Assembly: GCF_003201285.1 (NCBI RefSeq)
Contig: NZ_QICS01000005.1
Coordinates: 1-64,000, forward strand
Reading direction: 5' to 3'
DNA: 64,000 nt
Source of the DNA: Lachnotalea glycerini
GTDB lineage: Bacteria; Bacillota; Clostridia; Lachnospirales; Lachnospiraceae
The notes beneath the pieces are model-generated. The model saw only the letters and a list, made by a program, of their open reading frames with translations, was not told the DNA's origin and ran no database searches. Made by a program: the position numbers and the translations under genes. Each line of letters begins with the position of its first letter. Position 1 is the first letter of the stretch. This document shows, piece by piece, positions 49,221-58,689 of this stretch.

Positions 49221-49250
49221 TTGCATAAATCTATCTTCCTATGATATAAT
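49221..49250 (+). promoter_or_regulatory. Promoter of the fucosyltransferase-like gene
   Basis: TTGCAT and TATAAT with an 18-bp spacer, about 98 bp before the start codon. The leader has TAGATA / TATCTA and CAGGT-AAAT-ACCTG (49305-49318) hairpins; the second is followed by TTTTAATTTATTT and could act as a weak attenuator. Confidence 0.65.
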
Positions 49251-49347
49251 ACACCTAGCCTTAGATAGATACTAAAATATCTATACTGGCTATAGAATAG
49301 GAAGCAGGTAAATACCTGTTTTAATTTATTTGAAAGCAGGACACACT

Positions 49348-50124
49348 ATGATAATAATACAACCTTCTGGCGGTTTGTGCAATAGAATTAGAGTAATAAA
49401 TTCTGCATACGAATTAGCAAAGAAGCGTAACGACAATCTTACTGTCTTATGGCTGAATAACGCTGAGCTTAACTGTCCGTTTGAATCTTTGTTTCAGTCA
49501 GTATCAGAAATCAAAATTATTAACATTTACTCTAATTTAAATCTTCGAAAGCTCTTTTTGCAATTTAGCGCTAATCAGCGTTTCGACAATGCAATGATAG
49601 AAGCTAATAAAAAGAACGGAGTATTAAACGAAAATTTTTATACTTCTCTTAAAAAAAATGTTTTTATATCCACTTGGGAGCACTTCTACCCATCCAGTGA
49701 CTATCATTTCTTTCAGCCAGCCAATGAAATACAGGCCAGAATTGATACCATAACCAAAGACTTAGGAAACAACAGTGTTGGTGTGCATATACGACGAACC
49801 GATCACACCTGGGCCATTGAGAGCAGTAAAACAAACGGTTTTGTAACAGCTATTGAGCAGGAATTAGCGGTAAATCCAGATGCAAAGTTCTTTGTGGCAA
49901 CAGATGATATTACAGAAGAGAATATGCTTCGAGAAAGATTTCCTGCTCAAATTTTTTCCAATCAGAATAAGACTTTATCGCGAAATAGCATTGCAGGAAT
50001 GCACGATGCTTTAATTGATTTAATGTGTCTTGCCAGTACAACCAAAATATTCGGAAGCTATTTCAGCTCCTTTACCGATATCGCTGCTGATATAAATCAT
50101 ATTGAGAAGATAGTAATTAAATAG
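49348..50124 (+). CDS. Fucosyltransferase-superfamily protein (HxRRTD type)
   Basis: A 258-aa protein with SGGLCNRIRVINSAYELAKK near the N-terminus and VGVHIRRTDH (145-153 region), the motif that binds GDP-fucose in NodZ/FUT8/protein-O-fucosyltransferase relatives. A C-terminal SYFSSFTDIAA segment matches the conserved Ser/Phe region of that fold. No signal peptide. ATG 49348 has AGGA upstream; a TTG at 49330 lies in front of it. It is the only plus-strand gene in the glycan locus, divergent from fkp. Linkage specificity cannot be told. Confidence 0.75.
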   Translation: MIIIQPSGGLCNRIRVINSAYELAKKRNDNLTVLWLNNAELNCPFESLFQSVSEIKIINIYSNLNLRKLFLQFSANQRFDNAMIEANKKNGVLNENFYTSLKKNVFISTWEHFYPSSDYHFFQPANEIQARIDTITKDLGNNSVGVHIRRTDHTWAIESSKTNGFVTAIEQELAVNPDAKFFVATDDITEENMLRERFPAQIFSNQNKTLSRNSIAGMHDALIDLMCLASTTKIFGSYFSSFTDIAADINHIEKIVIK

Positions 50125-50140
50125 ATAAAATTTAAACCTT

Positions 50141-50177
50141 ACAGAAGTATTGGAAATACTCATTATGTAATTTCTGT
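50141..50177. terminator. Possible terminator between convergent glycan genes
   Basis: ACAGAA / TTCTGT with an inner AGTATT / AATACT, lying between the fucosyltransferase-like gene and the GT2 gene. TACTTTTATAC follows on the plus strand. Imperfect, so moderate. Confidence 0.45.
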
Positions 50178-50191
50178 ACTTTTATACACAT

Positions 50192-51232
50192 TCATCCTCT
50201 TAGCTTAAAAAATACAAAGGTAATCAAAAAGCAACAGCGATACAGTTTATACCGAATCAGATTAATGTATATTTTTTCTGACATAGAAAGCTTTGGCATA
50301 TCGTAGCTCTCAATCGCTAGTCTTACCTCTGGCTTTTGAAATATCTTTTTTAGGTTCCTGATTACTTGCCTAAAGCCAGACTTATAATTTTTCATAATTT
50401 CTCCTTTAATGCCAAGTATCGTAAGACACAGAAAATCATTGGTAATCTGTGTAGAGAAATCATATACATTTTTTTGTATTGAAATATTAAGAAGCTGATT
50501 CATAGTTTCTGCTATCTTTCCAACATAATCAGGATCGTGTTTTCCCGTCATAGACTTTTGATTAATCCAGTAATGATAGGGAAAATAATTATCGATCATA
50601 CTCACCCGCTTTGCATCGCAAAGCACAGGAAATGTAAGCTGTAAGTCCTCTCCTATTGATACCAAATCGCTGCAATATTTGATATTTTCAAGAATAATCT
50701 GCCTTTTATACAATTTCGTTACTCTGGCAGGCTGTATCGTTCTTCCAAAGAAACTTCCATCACTTAAAAATGTTGGATAAATTTCTTTTACGATATCCGC
50801 TCGCTCATAGACCTTTCCTGACAGTTTAGAACTCTCTGTTTTTGTCTTTGTCAAACCATCCTCAAATTCATAAGTGAGTCCGCATATGGTTAAATCTGAA
50901 TCCGTTTCCTTTGCTTTCTCATAAAGGGTGGTAAACATATCCATATCAATCCAGTCATCACTATCCACAAATCCAACAAATTCTCCCGATGCTTTCAGAA
51001 CTCCGGCTTTCCATGCCGATGTCAGTCCGCCGTTTTCCTTATGAATGACCTGAATGCGAGAATCCGTTTTGGCATACTCATCACATATCTTTCCGGAAGT
51101 ATCAGTTGCTCCATCGTCTACCAGAATAATTTCAATGTCTTTCATTGTTTGATTTTGAATGCTTTGTACACATCGTTCTAAATATTTCTCCACGTTATAC
51201 ACCGGTACAACGATACTTACTTTCGGACTCAT
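50192..51232 (-). CDS. Glycosyltransferase family 2
   Basis: A 346-aa GT2: VSIVVPVYNVEKYLERCVQS, ILVDDGATDTSGKICDEYAK, KENGGLTSAWKAGVLKASGE and the DSDDW metal site (about 94-98). The catalytic-side residues look intact. It has a C-terminal hydrophobic tail (FLITFVFF) that may touch the membrane. It is the last of three successive GT2 genes, 75 nt after the previous stop, so an extracellular-glycan chain role is likely. Donor unknown. Confidence 0.87.
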   Translation of the reverse strand: MSPKVSIVVPVYNVEKYLERCVQSIQNQTMKDIEIILVDDGATDTSGKICDEYAKTDSRIQVIHKENGGLTSAWKAGVLKASGEFVGFVDSDDWIDMDMFTTLYEKAKETDSDLTICGLTYEFEDGLTKTKTESSKLSGKVYERADIVKEIYPTFLSDGSFFGRTIQPARVTKLYKRQIILENIKYCSDLVSIGEDLQLTFPVLCDAKRVSMIDNYFPYHYWINQKSMTGKHDPDYVGKIAETMNQLLNISIQKNVYDFSTQITNDFLCLTILGIKGEIMKNYKSGFRQVIRNLKKIFQKPEVRLAIESYDMPKLSMSEKIYINLIRYKLYRCCFLITFVFFKLRG

Positions 51233-51307
51233 ATAACTCTCCTATCTACCATATTTTCATATACACGTTTAAGAGGATATTCGCGATCCGCTTCGCTACT
51301 TGTTCAA

Positions 51308-52315
51308 TTATTCCTTGTCGTAATGCTCCATTACTTTTTCCTTTAACACTGGAGCCGAGCAGGACTGTAACAACTTTTGATAAATCATAGGACATCTATA
51401 AAATAAAGTATAGCCAATTCTTGTCTTCATCGGGAATGTTCCATATTGTCTGTTTCTTCTTGCTGCATCTCTTACCTTTTCCCTTAACATTTGCTGTTCT
51501 TTTTTCGAATCTGGCAGACCATTCTTGCATTGAAAAAACAAATCAATAATACCGTCAGCATAGGATCTGATTGCAATTGGAAGAATCTCGTTTAACCCCT
51601 TTTCCTCTAAAAAGTTAAGCCGCTGCTCCACTGACCAGGCCCAATCCAGGCGGTTTCGATTGAATTTTTTTCTTGTAATACTCTCGCCCCCCACAAAATA
51701 ACCATACAAAAACCAGTCTACAAACACAGCCTGTTTTGCGGCGTAATACAATCGATGTGTTGTTGCTTCATCCTCATGAATACGCCCATTTGGATATCGT
51801 ACCTGGTCAAATAAGTCTTTCTTATAAATCTTGTTCCAAGCAACTACAAAAAATGCTCCATCTGGAGAATACATTTTCTCAATCATCTGAACTCCAGTAT
51901 ATACATAGCTTTCACCTGCTTTGTGACTTTGCGTTAAATAGTCTCCCTTGACATATTCATATTTACACATGGCAATATCACTGTTCGACTTTTTAATTGC
52001 CTGATAGAGAATTTGAATAAAATCCATTGCTAAAAAATCATCCGAATCCACAAATGCAATATACTCTCCTCTTGCAAGGTCAATCCCTGCATTTCTGGCA
52101 CCCGAAAGACCTTTATTCTTTTGGTGAATGACCTTAATTCGCTCATCTCTTTGGCTATATTCTTCGCATATTTCAGGACAACCATCCGGTGATTCATCAT
52201 CCACCAAGATAATCTCCAAATCGGAATAGCTTTGATTAATAATGGAATCTACGCATCTTCTGATATACTGTTCTACTTTATATACCGGTACAATGACACT
52301 GATGAGTTCATTCAT
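51308..52315 (-). CDS. Glycosyltransferase family 2
   Basis: A 335-aa GT2 with ISVIVPVYKVEQYIRRCVDS, LVDDESPDGCPEICEEYSQR, KNKGLSGARNAGIDLARGEY and the DSDDF site. EDEATTHRLYYAAKQAVFVD is the catalytic-base region typical of CpsJ/WcaA-like enzymes. ATG 52315 has AAGGA 8 nt upstream; the longer frame to 52378 lacks homology. It lies 69 nt after the GT2 gene upstream. Confidence 0.88.
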   Translation of the reverse strand: MNELISVIVPVYKVEQYIRRCVDSIINQSYSDLEIILVDDESPDGCPEICEEYSQRDERIKVIHQKNKGLSGARNAGIDLARGEYIAFVDSDDFLAMDFIQILYQAIKKSNSDIAMCKYEYVKGDYLTQSHKAGESYVYTGVQMIEKMYSPDGAFFVVAWNKIYKKDLFDQVRYPNGRIHEDEATTHRLYYAAKQAVFVDWFLYGYFVGGESITRKKFNRNRLDWAWSVEQRLNFLEEKGLNEILPIAIRSYADGIIDLFFQCKNGLPDSKKEQQMLREKVRDAARRNRQYGTFPMKTRIGYTLFYRCPMIYQKLLQSCSAPVLKEKVMEHYDKE

Positions 52316-52384
52316 CGCTATCATCCTTTCACTTATATCATTTTTATCTTTTACTCTTATGATGCTCTTATAAAACACAAGACT

Positions 52385-53419
52385 TTAGCTCTTAGTCCCC
52401 CGAAGCAGATTCAGACACCACTTTCTAATATAAATAAGCAAGTAAACGATATACTTTCTCTTTCTCTTAAAAAAGAAATTAATCAATCTATAATCAATCT
52501 GTAAACCTTCTATATTCTGATTCGCATTTTGAATGTAGGAATCTTTCATATATTTCTCAATTAAATCAAGCTTTTGATCTCTGGTTATCGTCTTATCATA
52601 AGCCATTCCCTCAATTTCATCCAAAAACTCCAGTAGCAAACGTTTATATATTATATGATTACCCACTTGAATTTTTCGGTTATACTCTTCTTTATCGGCT
52701 TCTTTCAAAAGTAAAGAATAAAATTCTTTCACCGCTTCACAGATTCGTACTGCAATCTGATATTTATCCGCTCTCTTCTTAGAGGATAACGTATCCTGCC
52801 CATTTTTCTGGATGTAGTAATAAAGCGGTTCATCAAGTATCACGATGCTTTCTACTCCTTTCATATATTCCAGATTAAAAAGTAAATCCTCTCCCAAGCT
52901 TAAACTCGCATCAAATCTGTTTTTGATTAATTCTCTCAGAAATAACTTATTCCAAGGCATGTTTAAAAACCCAGCTTCATATAACTTTAAGAATTCTTCT
53001 GAACTTTCTTTCAAAATTATATGGTTTCTTTTTGCTGCTTTTACAATATCACGTTGTAAAAATAAATGGTGATATCCACAGACAGCCATTTGCGCACCTG
53101 TGTTTTCCACATTTCTAAGAAGTGTTTCACACATATCCTCAGAAATGTAATCATCACTGTCAACAAATTGAATGTATTCTCCTTTGGCATGTTGAATACC
53201 TGTATTTCTTGCTCTGGATACACCTTCATTTTCCTTTAATATCACCTTGACACGAGAGTCCTTTTTCTCATACTCTTTTCCTATATCTATGGATGTATCA
53301 GTAGGTCCATCAATAACAAGTAAAATTTCAAGTTCTGAATAGGTCTGATGAATCAGGCTTTCCAAACACCTTTGCAATGTTTTCTCACTATTATATACAG
53401 GCACGATAATACTAATCAT
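52385..53419 (-). CDS. Glycosyltransferase family 2
   Basis: A 344-aa GT2: MISIIVPVYNSEKTLQRCLE, LLVIDGPTDTSIDIGKEYEK, KENEGVSRARNTGIQHAKGE and DSDDY. The C-terminal half (from about 200) is helical and basic, ending near RKRKYIVYLLIYIRKW, which may bind the membrane. ATG 53419 has AGGAG upstream and overlaps the acyltransferase stop by 8 nt; a frame to 53443 lacks homology. Confidence 0.87.
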   Translation of the reverse strand: MISIIVPVYNSEKTLQRCLESLIHQTYSELEILLVIDGPTDTSIDIGKEYEKKDSRVKVILKENEGVSRARNTGIQHAKGEYIQFVDSDDYISEDMCETLLRNVENTGAQMAVCGYHHLFLQRDIVKAAKRNHIILKESSEEFLKLYEAGFLNMPWNKLFLRELIKNRFDASLSLGEDLLFNLEYMKGVESIVILDEPLYYYIQKNGQDTLSSKKRADKYQIAVRICEAVKEFYSLLLKEADKEEYNRKIQVGNHIIYKRLLLEFLDEIEGMAYDKTITRDQKLDLIEKYMKDSYIQNANQNIEGLQIDYRLINFFFKRKRKYIVYLLIYIRKWCLNLLRGTKS

Positions 53420-53972
53420 TTCTCTTCTCCTGACAATACACATTCTTCTTTTTACATATCGTTTCTCTCTTCTGATAATAAAGTGAGTCCTCCAAAACTA
53501 TCCCTTTTACCACGCTGCCTGCGGCAATAACACAGTTATCCCCTATCTGGCTTCCTTTTAGGATAACACAATTTGCACCAATCCATACATCATTTCCAAT
53601 CACTACTTTTTCCTTAATAAAGCTGCTTAGAGACTTTCGATAATCGTGGTCGTGATCTACTATGACTACATTATTTGCTATCTGGCATCCCGAACCAATA
53701 GAAATGCCCGCCAAGCAAGTAATGCTTACATTACTGTTTAGAAAACATTTGTCTCCAATGCTTAAAGTACCCTCTTCTGCTCTTACTGTCACATTTGTTC
53801 GGGTTACCATTTCTTTTCCAATTGATACATTTGCTTTTGGTGAAATACGAAGAACAAATCCTTTATCAAACGCCTGAATCCAAGTAATATTTAATTTTCT
53901 TCCATATCGAATTTTCCAAAATATTATCTTTGGCAAGGTAAACATAGCTCTTTTTGCAAGCTCAAGCTGCAT
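53412..53972 (-). CDS. Left-handed beta-helix O-acetyltransferase (WbbJ/CapG-like)
   Basis: A 186-aa hexapeptide-repeat acyltransferase. Repeats such as ISIGSGCQIANNVVIVDHDH and VVIGNDVWIGANCVILKGSQ, IGDNCVIAAGSVV form the beta-helix, and the DHDHDYR run supplies the active-site histidine. Uses acetyl-CoA. ATG 53972 is preceded by GGAGG; the frame to 53987 is possible. It overlaps the following GT2 gene by 8 nt, so it probably modifies a sugar in this glycan. Confidence 0.9.
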   Translation of the reverse strand: MQLELAKRAMFTLPKIIFWKIRYGRKLNITWIQAFDKGFVLRISPKANVSIGKEMVTRTNVTVRAEEGTLSIGDKCFLNSNVSITCLAGISIGSGCQIANNVVIVDHDHDYRKSLSSFIKEKVVIGNDVWIGANCVILKGSQIGDNCVIAAGSVVKGIVLEDSLYYQKRETICKKKNVYCQEKRND

Positions 53973-54032
53973 TACAAACACCTCCAATGTATTACTTTAT
54001 ACGCTTCAATCATTCCTTGTATTTCATTAGCT

Positions 54033-55556
54033 TTATGCTCTTCCTAATACATTCTTAATTTTATTTCTTATCATTTCACGTTCAACTTTTGTTAATATTA
54101 TAAAATAATTTGCAAACACTGATACGACTCCAGCCGGAATTCCAACCAACAGCAGACTTGCATAACTGTCAATTTCATGAAATTGCTTAGAAATAAATGC
54201 AATGACAAGAATACAGCCAATCGACAAAAAGCCAAGCCCGATATCACTATAAAAACGATACCATTTTACTCCCAATGCTTTTGCTGCATAGAGTGGTGTG
54301 AAAGTAAGATTACGCAGCAAACCAATGATGGTACTGACTCCTGCTACTGCATAGATACCAAGGTTCGTATTTTTAAGAAGAACAAACACAATAATAGTTG
54401 TTAGGACTCCAGATAAAAGCATGACAAAAGCATTTTCTTTTACTTTTTTTGTGATAATAAATACATGGTAAAGAACTTGTATACTCATACTAACATAAAG
54501 AGTTCCTACCGTAAGTATTGTTAATTGATATAGTTCTATGGCATCCTGAGTTGGCTGCCATAGCGGATAAAATTCCATGCTATAAGCGGTAAGAAATGCC
54601 AATGGAATACTTAGCAAAAATATGAGCATTCGATTGCAACTTTTAATTACCTGAATCAGTTCTTCTGTATTTCCTTTTGCATAGGCTATTGTAATTTGAG
54701 GATTAAAGATTCCAATTACATTTCCCATAAAATTTGTAACAGTGGATGGTAATATCTTTGCTATTGTTAAAACTCCAGCTGCATCAGCAGAAATAAAAAT
54801 ATTGGCAATTACTACATCTATCTGTTCTAAAAGCGCTTGTCCAAGTCTTGTCACAGAGTTCCAGAGTCCGAGAGATACCAATTCCCATATCTTTCCCAAA
54901 TCAAAATACTTTTTATCTACTTTAATGCAAGGAAGTAATTGCTTGGTAAACTTACGATTAGCAAAGGCTAAGAAAAGTGTACACACTATTGAAGCAAAAC
55001 CGATATACCATAAGTATGGTCTAAAAAACACATATGCTACTGCTAAGATAATTGCACGTATTATCTCAGTTTGAATGGTTTTAATCGCCAATAAATCCAA
55101 TCGGTCCGTAGCATAGGTAGCAACACTATAAATTGATGTAATAATACTGATGAAAAAATTAATAAAAATAAGAACAAATAATATCTTAACATCGCAAACT
55201 AATTCAGGCCCTATATTAAGAATATTGTCTAAAAATATTACTAAAATCACAGATGGGAGCAGCAATATCGCGCTCACTATAATATTCGCATAAAATACGG
55301 ACGAAAAATATTTATTGGCATCTTTATAATTATCCTGATGAATGTTGATAGTAATAAACCTACTCGCCATTGTATTTAAAGCAGACACCAGTATTTGCGC
55401 ATAGGATACAAAATCGCTTGACATCTTTACATAACTAATTCCTGCTTTTCCTACACGAGCTACTATGTATGGACTTAAAACAAAGTTAATCCCTATTGTT
55501 ACAAAAATGGATATCAATTGTGCTGACATATTTATTATTAATCTTTTTTTATTCAT
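54033..55556 (-). CDS. Polysaccharide flippase, Wzx/MATE-like (MOP superfamily)
   Basis: A 507-aa protein with about 12-14 membrane segments: RLIINMSAQLISIFVTIGIN near the N-terminus, GLWNSVTRLGQALLEQIDVV in the middle and IIRNKIKNVLGRA at the end. Pattern of the Wzx/RfbX branch that flips undecaprenyl-diphosphate oligosaccharides. Its gene lies between DUF2142 and the LbH acetyltransferase. It points to a Wzy-type export route, although a Wzy polymerase was not recognised. Confidence 0.85.
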   Translation of the reverse strand: MNKKRLIINMSAQLISIFVTIGINFVLSPYIVARVGKAGISYVKMSSDFVSYAQILVSALNTMASRFITINIHQDNYKDANKYFSSVFYANIIVSAILLLPSVILVIFLDNILNIGPELVCDVKILFVLIFINFFISIITSIYSVATYATDRLDLLAIKTIQTEIIRAIILAVAYVFFRPYLWYIGFASIVCTLFLAFANRKFTKQLLPCIKVDKKYFDLGKIWELVSLGLWNSVTRLGQALLEQIDVVIANIFISADAAGVLTIAKILPSTVTNFMGNVIGIFNPQITIAYAKGNTEELIQVIKSCNRMLIFLLSIPLAFLTAYSMEFYPLWQPTQDAIELYQLTILTVGTLYVSMSIQVLYHVFIITKKVKENAFVMLLSGVLTTIIVFVLLKNTNLGIYAVAGVSTIIGLLRNLTFTPLYAAKALGVKWYRFYSDIGLGFLSIGCILVIAFISKQFHEIDSYASLLLVGIPAGVVSVFANYFIILTKVEREMIRNKIKNVLGRA

Positions 55557-55614
55557 GTACTACTCCTTGCTAATAATGCGCAGAAGAATTGTTTCACTCC
55601 TCTACGCATTGGTT

Positions 55615-57663
55615 TTAGAAACAAAGTGGCTTTAAGAAATACACATATGTTCCGTAAAGATTGATGAATATAATAATTGAAAAAATGATTTTATGAAACA
55701 TTTCAGTTGAAATATTTACTTTAAATTTATTGTTTTTGAATACAAACATAAGTGGCAGGATAAACGGAATATAGTACCTGCCTTGTACCCCATTAATATA
55801 ATTCTCTCCAACACCTGTGTAGCTGATATATAGACCTGTCCATACAAGACATGCCACACCAAAAGCCATAACTGCTAATAACAGCTTCCATTTTCTTTCT
55901 AATATATGCTTTCTGTCTGCCTCTGTTTGAAACAAAGATATTCCTAATATTAACACACTAGTAAGTGCTGCAAATATCTTTGGAAATCGACCTAAATACG
56001 CATATAACAGCCAGGTAGAAGTACCAAGTAAATAATCAAAAGCTGAATTTTTAAGGCTTCTAAGCAAAATCTTTGTATATATCAGCGGATTCTGGAAAAT
56101 ATATTTTATTTGGCCAACAAAGCTTGTATTAGCAACACGCTTATCACCAAAATATTGGATATTCGTCTGAATTGCATCATAACCGGAGCTTGCTGTAATT
56201 GGCGGCGATTTAATCGTATAGAGAAGCATCAAAACGATAGCAACAATTCCAACTTTAAAGAAAGCCGTCTTAAATTTGTCATCAAACTTTTCTTTTGGTA
56301 AAAAGCATAATAACAGCATCATTACAATATAAATCGTCTTTGACCATGTACCTACAACAAAGCACAGTATCATAGCAAGTGCAATGTACCACTTTATTTT
56401 TTTATCCTTATCAATTATTTCATTGAGCCATAGGATAAAACCTAAAAATACCAATGCTGTAATAAATGCATCATACGCATAAACCGATGCCAAAAACAGC
56501 GGTGTCGGCAAAAGACCGATAGCAGCAATATATATCTTTCCAAACTTAGCAATCCGAATGGCCAATGCCATCATCAATGTATAGAATAATAGATTCCCAA
56601 ACTTACCAAGCATATATGCCCAGGAAAACGGAAGATCGCAAATTCTTGCTAACACAAGCATAATTGACTGCGGCAGATAGGCTCTTACATTATACAAAAC
56701 AAATCTTTGCTGATATTTTAAGTCCGCCTTGCTATAATCATTTCTCTCCTGCAAATAGTCAGCTACAATTCCCTTTTCTTCTATGCTATCATAGTTTGGT
56801 ACTACTAAACCTTTCATTTGAATGGCGGCTTCTGTATACTGAATCATCTGCCCAAAAGAAGCCCTATATGCACTTTCGTAGTGAACCTGCTCGTCCCAGC
56901 TTCTTTCATTCGTTCCGTCAAATAAAATCATAAAGCTGCCAAATAGCAGTGATAATATAATAAAAGCAAATTCAAGACGTTTACTGAATAAACTTTTATT
57001 TAAAATTAAAAATGCAATTGCAAGCATACCACCAATTAAATATAGCATTCTGCAATAATTAATGTGAAACTCGTTGCTAATTGCAACTGTAACATTCTTA
57101 CCTGTAAATTCCTGACTTGTTGACAAGCTGATTATAATTTGGTCTGCCTGTCCATTTACATTGGTAACACTTTCACCTAGTCGGGCATTTAATGAATCGT
57201 AAACACTCTTACCATCCTGAATACCACCTAGCATTCGTGTAATTCCATAGCCCAAATCAGAATCCGTTGGATATGTCACATGAAGCTTCTTGATATAGTA
57301 ATCTGTTCCAATATCGAGAGTTATGGTCGTCTGATAGACTCTTCTGGCCAGTACACCATCCTGTTCTACCAAAGATTCATCTACTTGCTCTACATATTCC
57401 TCGTTATTTAACTCAGCTACAATTTTGTCATTTTGCTTTTGAAGCTCAATCTCGGCTATTTTATCCTCCGTCAGAGGTACTAATTCTTCATCATTTTCAA
57501 TTTTTATCGTGTCATTTTGATGCGATAAATCAAAAGTAATTGAATCATTTGCATGAAAAATAGCACTTTGATTATAGCCAAAGCACTCAATTAAGAAAGC
57601 TATTAATATAATAGCTGTTACAACAATACCATTTCTCTTCCAATTCGTATTCCTTCTATTCAT
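55615..57663 (-). CDS. DUF2142 large membrane protein
   Basis: A 682-aa polytopic protein. It has an N-terminal segment (about 13-30) and a ~160-residue extracytoplasmic domain (about 35-200, including DSLVEQDGVLARRVYQTTIT). Then come about ten segments with NERSWDEQVHYESAYRASFG (near 253) and, near the C-terminus, NYINGVQGRYYIPFILPLMF, the two DUF2142 signatures. These resemble GT-C enzymes (acidic first loop; aromatic patch). It overlaps the small membrane gene upstream by 8 nt. Function unproved. Confidence 0.82.
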   Translation of the reverse strand: MNRRNTNWKRNGIVVTAIILIAFLIECFGYNQSAIFHANDSITFDLSHQNDTIKIENDEELVPLTEDKIAEIELQKQNDKIVAELNNEEYVEQVDESLVEQDGVLARRVYQTTITLDIGTDYYIKKLHVTYPTDSDLGYGITRMLGGIQDGKSVYDSLNARLGESVTNVNGQADQIIISLSTSQEFTGKNVTVAISNEFHINYCRMLYLIGGMLAIAFLILNKSLFSKRLEFAFIILSLLFGSFMILFDGTNERSWDEQVHYESAYRASFGQMIQYTEAAIQMKGLVVPNYDSIEEKGIVADYLQERNDYSKADLKYQQRFVLYNVRAYLPQSIMLVLARICDLPFSWAYMLGKFGNLLFYTLMMALAIRIAKFGKIYIAAIGLLPTPLFLASVYAYDAFITALVFLGFILWLNEIIDKDKKIKWYIALAMILCFVVGTWSKTIYIVMMLLLCFLPKEKFDDKFKTAFFKVGIVAIVLMLLYTIKSPPITASSGYDAIQTNIQYFGDKRVANTSFVGQIKYIFQNPLIYTKILLRSLKNSAFDYLLGTSTWLLYAYLGRFPKIFAALTSVLILGISLFQTEADRKHILERKWKLLLAVMAFGVACLVWTGLYISYTGVGENYINGVQGRYYIPFILPLMFVFKNNKFKVNISTEMFHKIIFSIIIFINLYGTYVYFLKPLCF

Positions 57664-58318
57664 AATGCTTAATCACTTTCTGCTTCTTCTTACTTTCCAA
57701 TGTGAAAAATACACTAACAAAAATTGCCAGCATTACTTTTAAGTCAAAAACAAGCGGATAGGTATGATAAAAATAAATATAGCTAGACTTTAAATTTCCC
57801 TCAATTCTTTTACCGTTCACGCTCGTACTGGCATATTCATCCTTTATTTCTACTTCCTTGTTAGCAATCAAAGCCGGATATGCATTCTCGCTTCCCGTGA
57901 AATAGAATTTTATTGTCAAAACGCCATTGCATTCCGACATATTGGTAAATGGCAAGTATACATATTGGGGATCATCGACATCCTTTAATAATTGCTCTCC
58001 TGTTCCCAATAAAGTTCCATTACTGTCATATACCTCATATATCACCTTACCATCCGTAAACTCAGCACCTTGTTTAGATATCCATACCTGTATTCCATTT
58101 AAAGGCTTTGTACCTGAGTTGCATTGATATTCAACAAAGCTGTTTGGCGGTAATGGAATGGAAAATTCTGAGCCTTCTATTACATTAATATCAGTTGTAT
58201 TGATTACTGTATTAGGAAATACATAGCTGACAGCAAGCCCTAATGCTGCAATCACAATGCCTGATATAACTATTAATTTCCCATAGCTTTCTAATAACCC
58301 AATTATTCTATCTTTCAT
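57656..58318 (-). CDS. Two-segment membrane protein with extracellular domain, unrecognised
   Basis: A 220-aa protein: N-terminal segment (about 12-34), an extracytoplasmic beta-rich region (about 35-190; GSEFSIPLPPNSFVEYQCNS, LLKDVDDPQYVYLPFTNMSE) and a second membrane segment near the C-terminus (LKVMLAIFVSVFFTL) before a basic tail. It resembles the extracellular part at the start of DUF2142 neighbours in topology. Co-translated with the DUF2142 gene (8-nt overlap), so a partner role is inferred. No family match known to me. Confidence 0.65.
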   Translation of the reverse strand: MKDRIIGLLESYGKLIVISGIVIAALGLAVSYVFPNTVINTTDINVIEGSEFSIPLPPNSFVEYQCNSGTKPLNGIQVWISKQGAEFTDGKVIYEVYDSNGTLLGTGEQLLKDVDDPQYVYLPFTNMSECNGVLTIKFYFTGSENAYPALIANKEVEIKDEYASTSVNGKRIEGNLKSSYIYFYHTYPLVFDLKVMLAIFVSVFFTLESKKKQKVIKHYE

Positions 58319-58367
58319 ATTTTTTCCTAATCTCTTAGTTCATTTCAACATTTATTGCATTAAGCCA

Positions 58368-58631
58368 TTATTCTCCTAAGCCACTTTCCACTGCTTCCAC
58401 TAAGGCCTTTAATGCTTCTTCTTCATCTTCACCGTCGCAATTAATTTCTATTTCATCACCACATTTCACACATGCTCCAAGCACGCTTAGAACACTTTTC
58501 GCATTTGCTGTATTCCCCCAATAGCTAAATGTAATAAGTGATTTAAACTGCATCGCTTCCTTGCATAAAATTCCAGCCGGTCTTAAATGTAATCCTGTTG
58601 GATTCTTAATAACCACTTTTTGACTTACCAT
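58368..58631 (-). CDS. ptsH: HPr-family phosphocarrier protein
   Basis: An 87-aa HPr. His15 (PTGLHLRPAG) is the phosphorylation site used by EI and Ser46 (NAKSVLSVL) the site of HPr kinase in Firmicutes, so both catalytic and regulatory residues are present. It is 50-58 nt from glmM. Its length and motifs are those of a standard HPr or of Crh-type proteins, but Crh lacks His15, so HPr is preferred. Confidence 0.85.
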   Translation of the reverse strand: MVSQKVVIKNPTGLHLRPAGILCKEAMQFKSLITFSYWGNTANAKSVLSVLGACVKCGDEIEINCDGEDEEEALKALVEAVESGLGE

Positions 58632-58689
58632 TATGCCTTACCTCCATAATAAGATGTTTTAACACAATTCTCTCTTAGATATCTTATTC

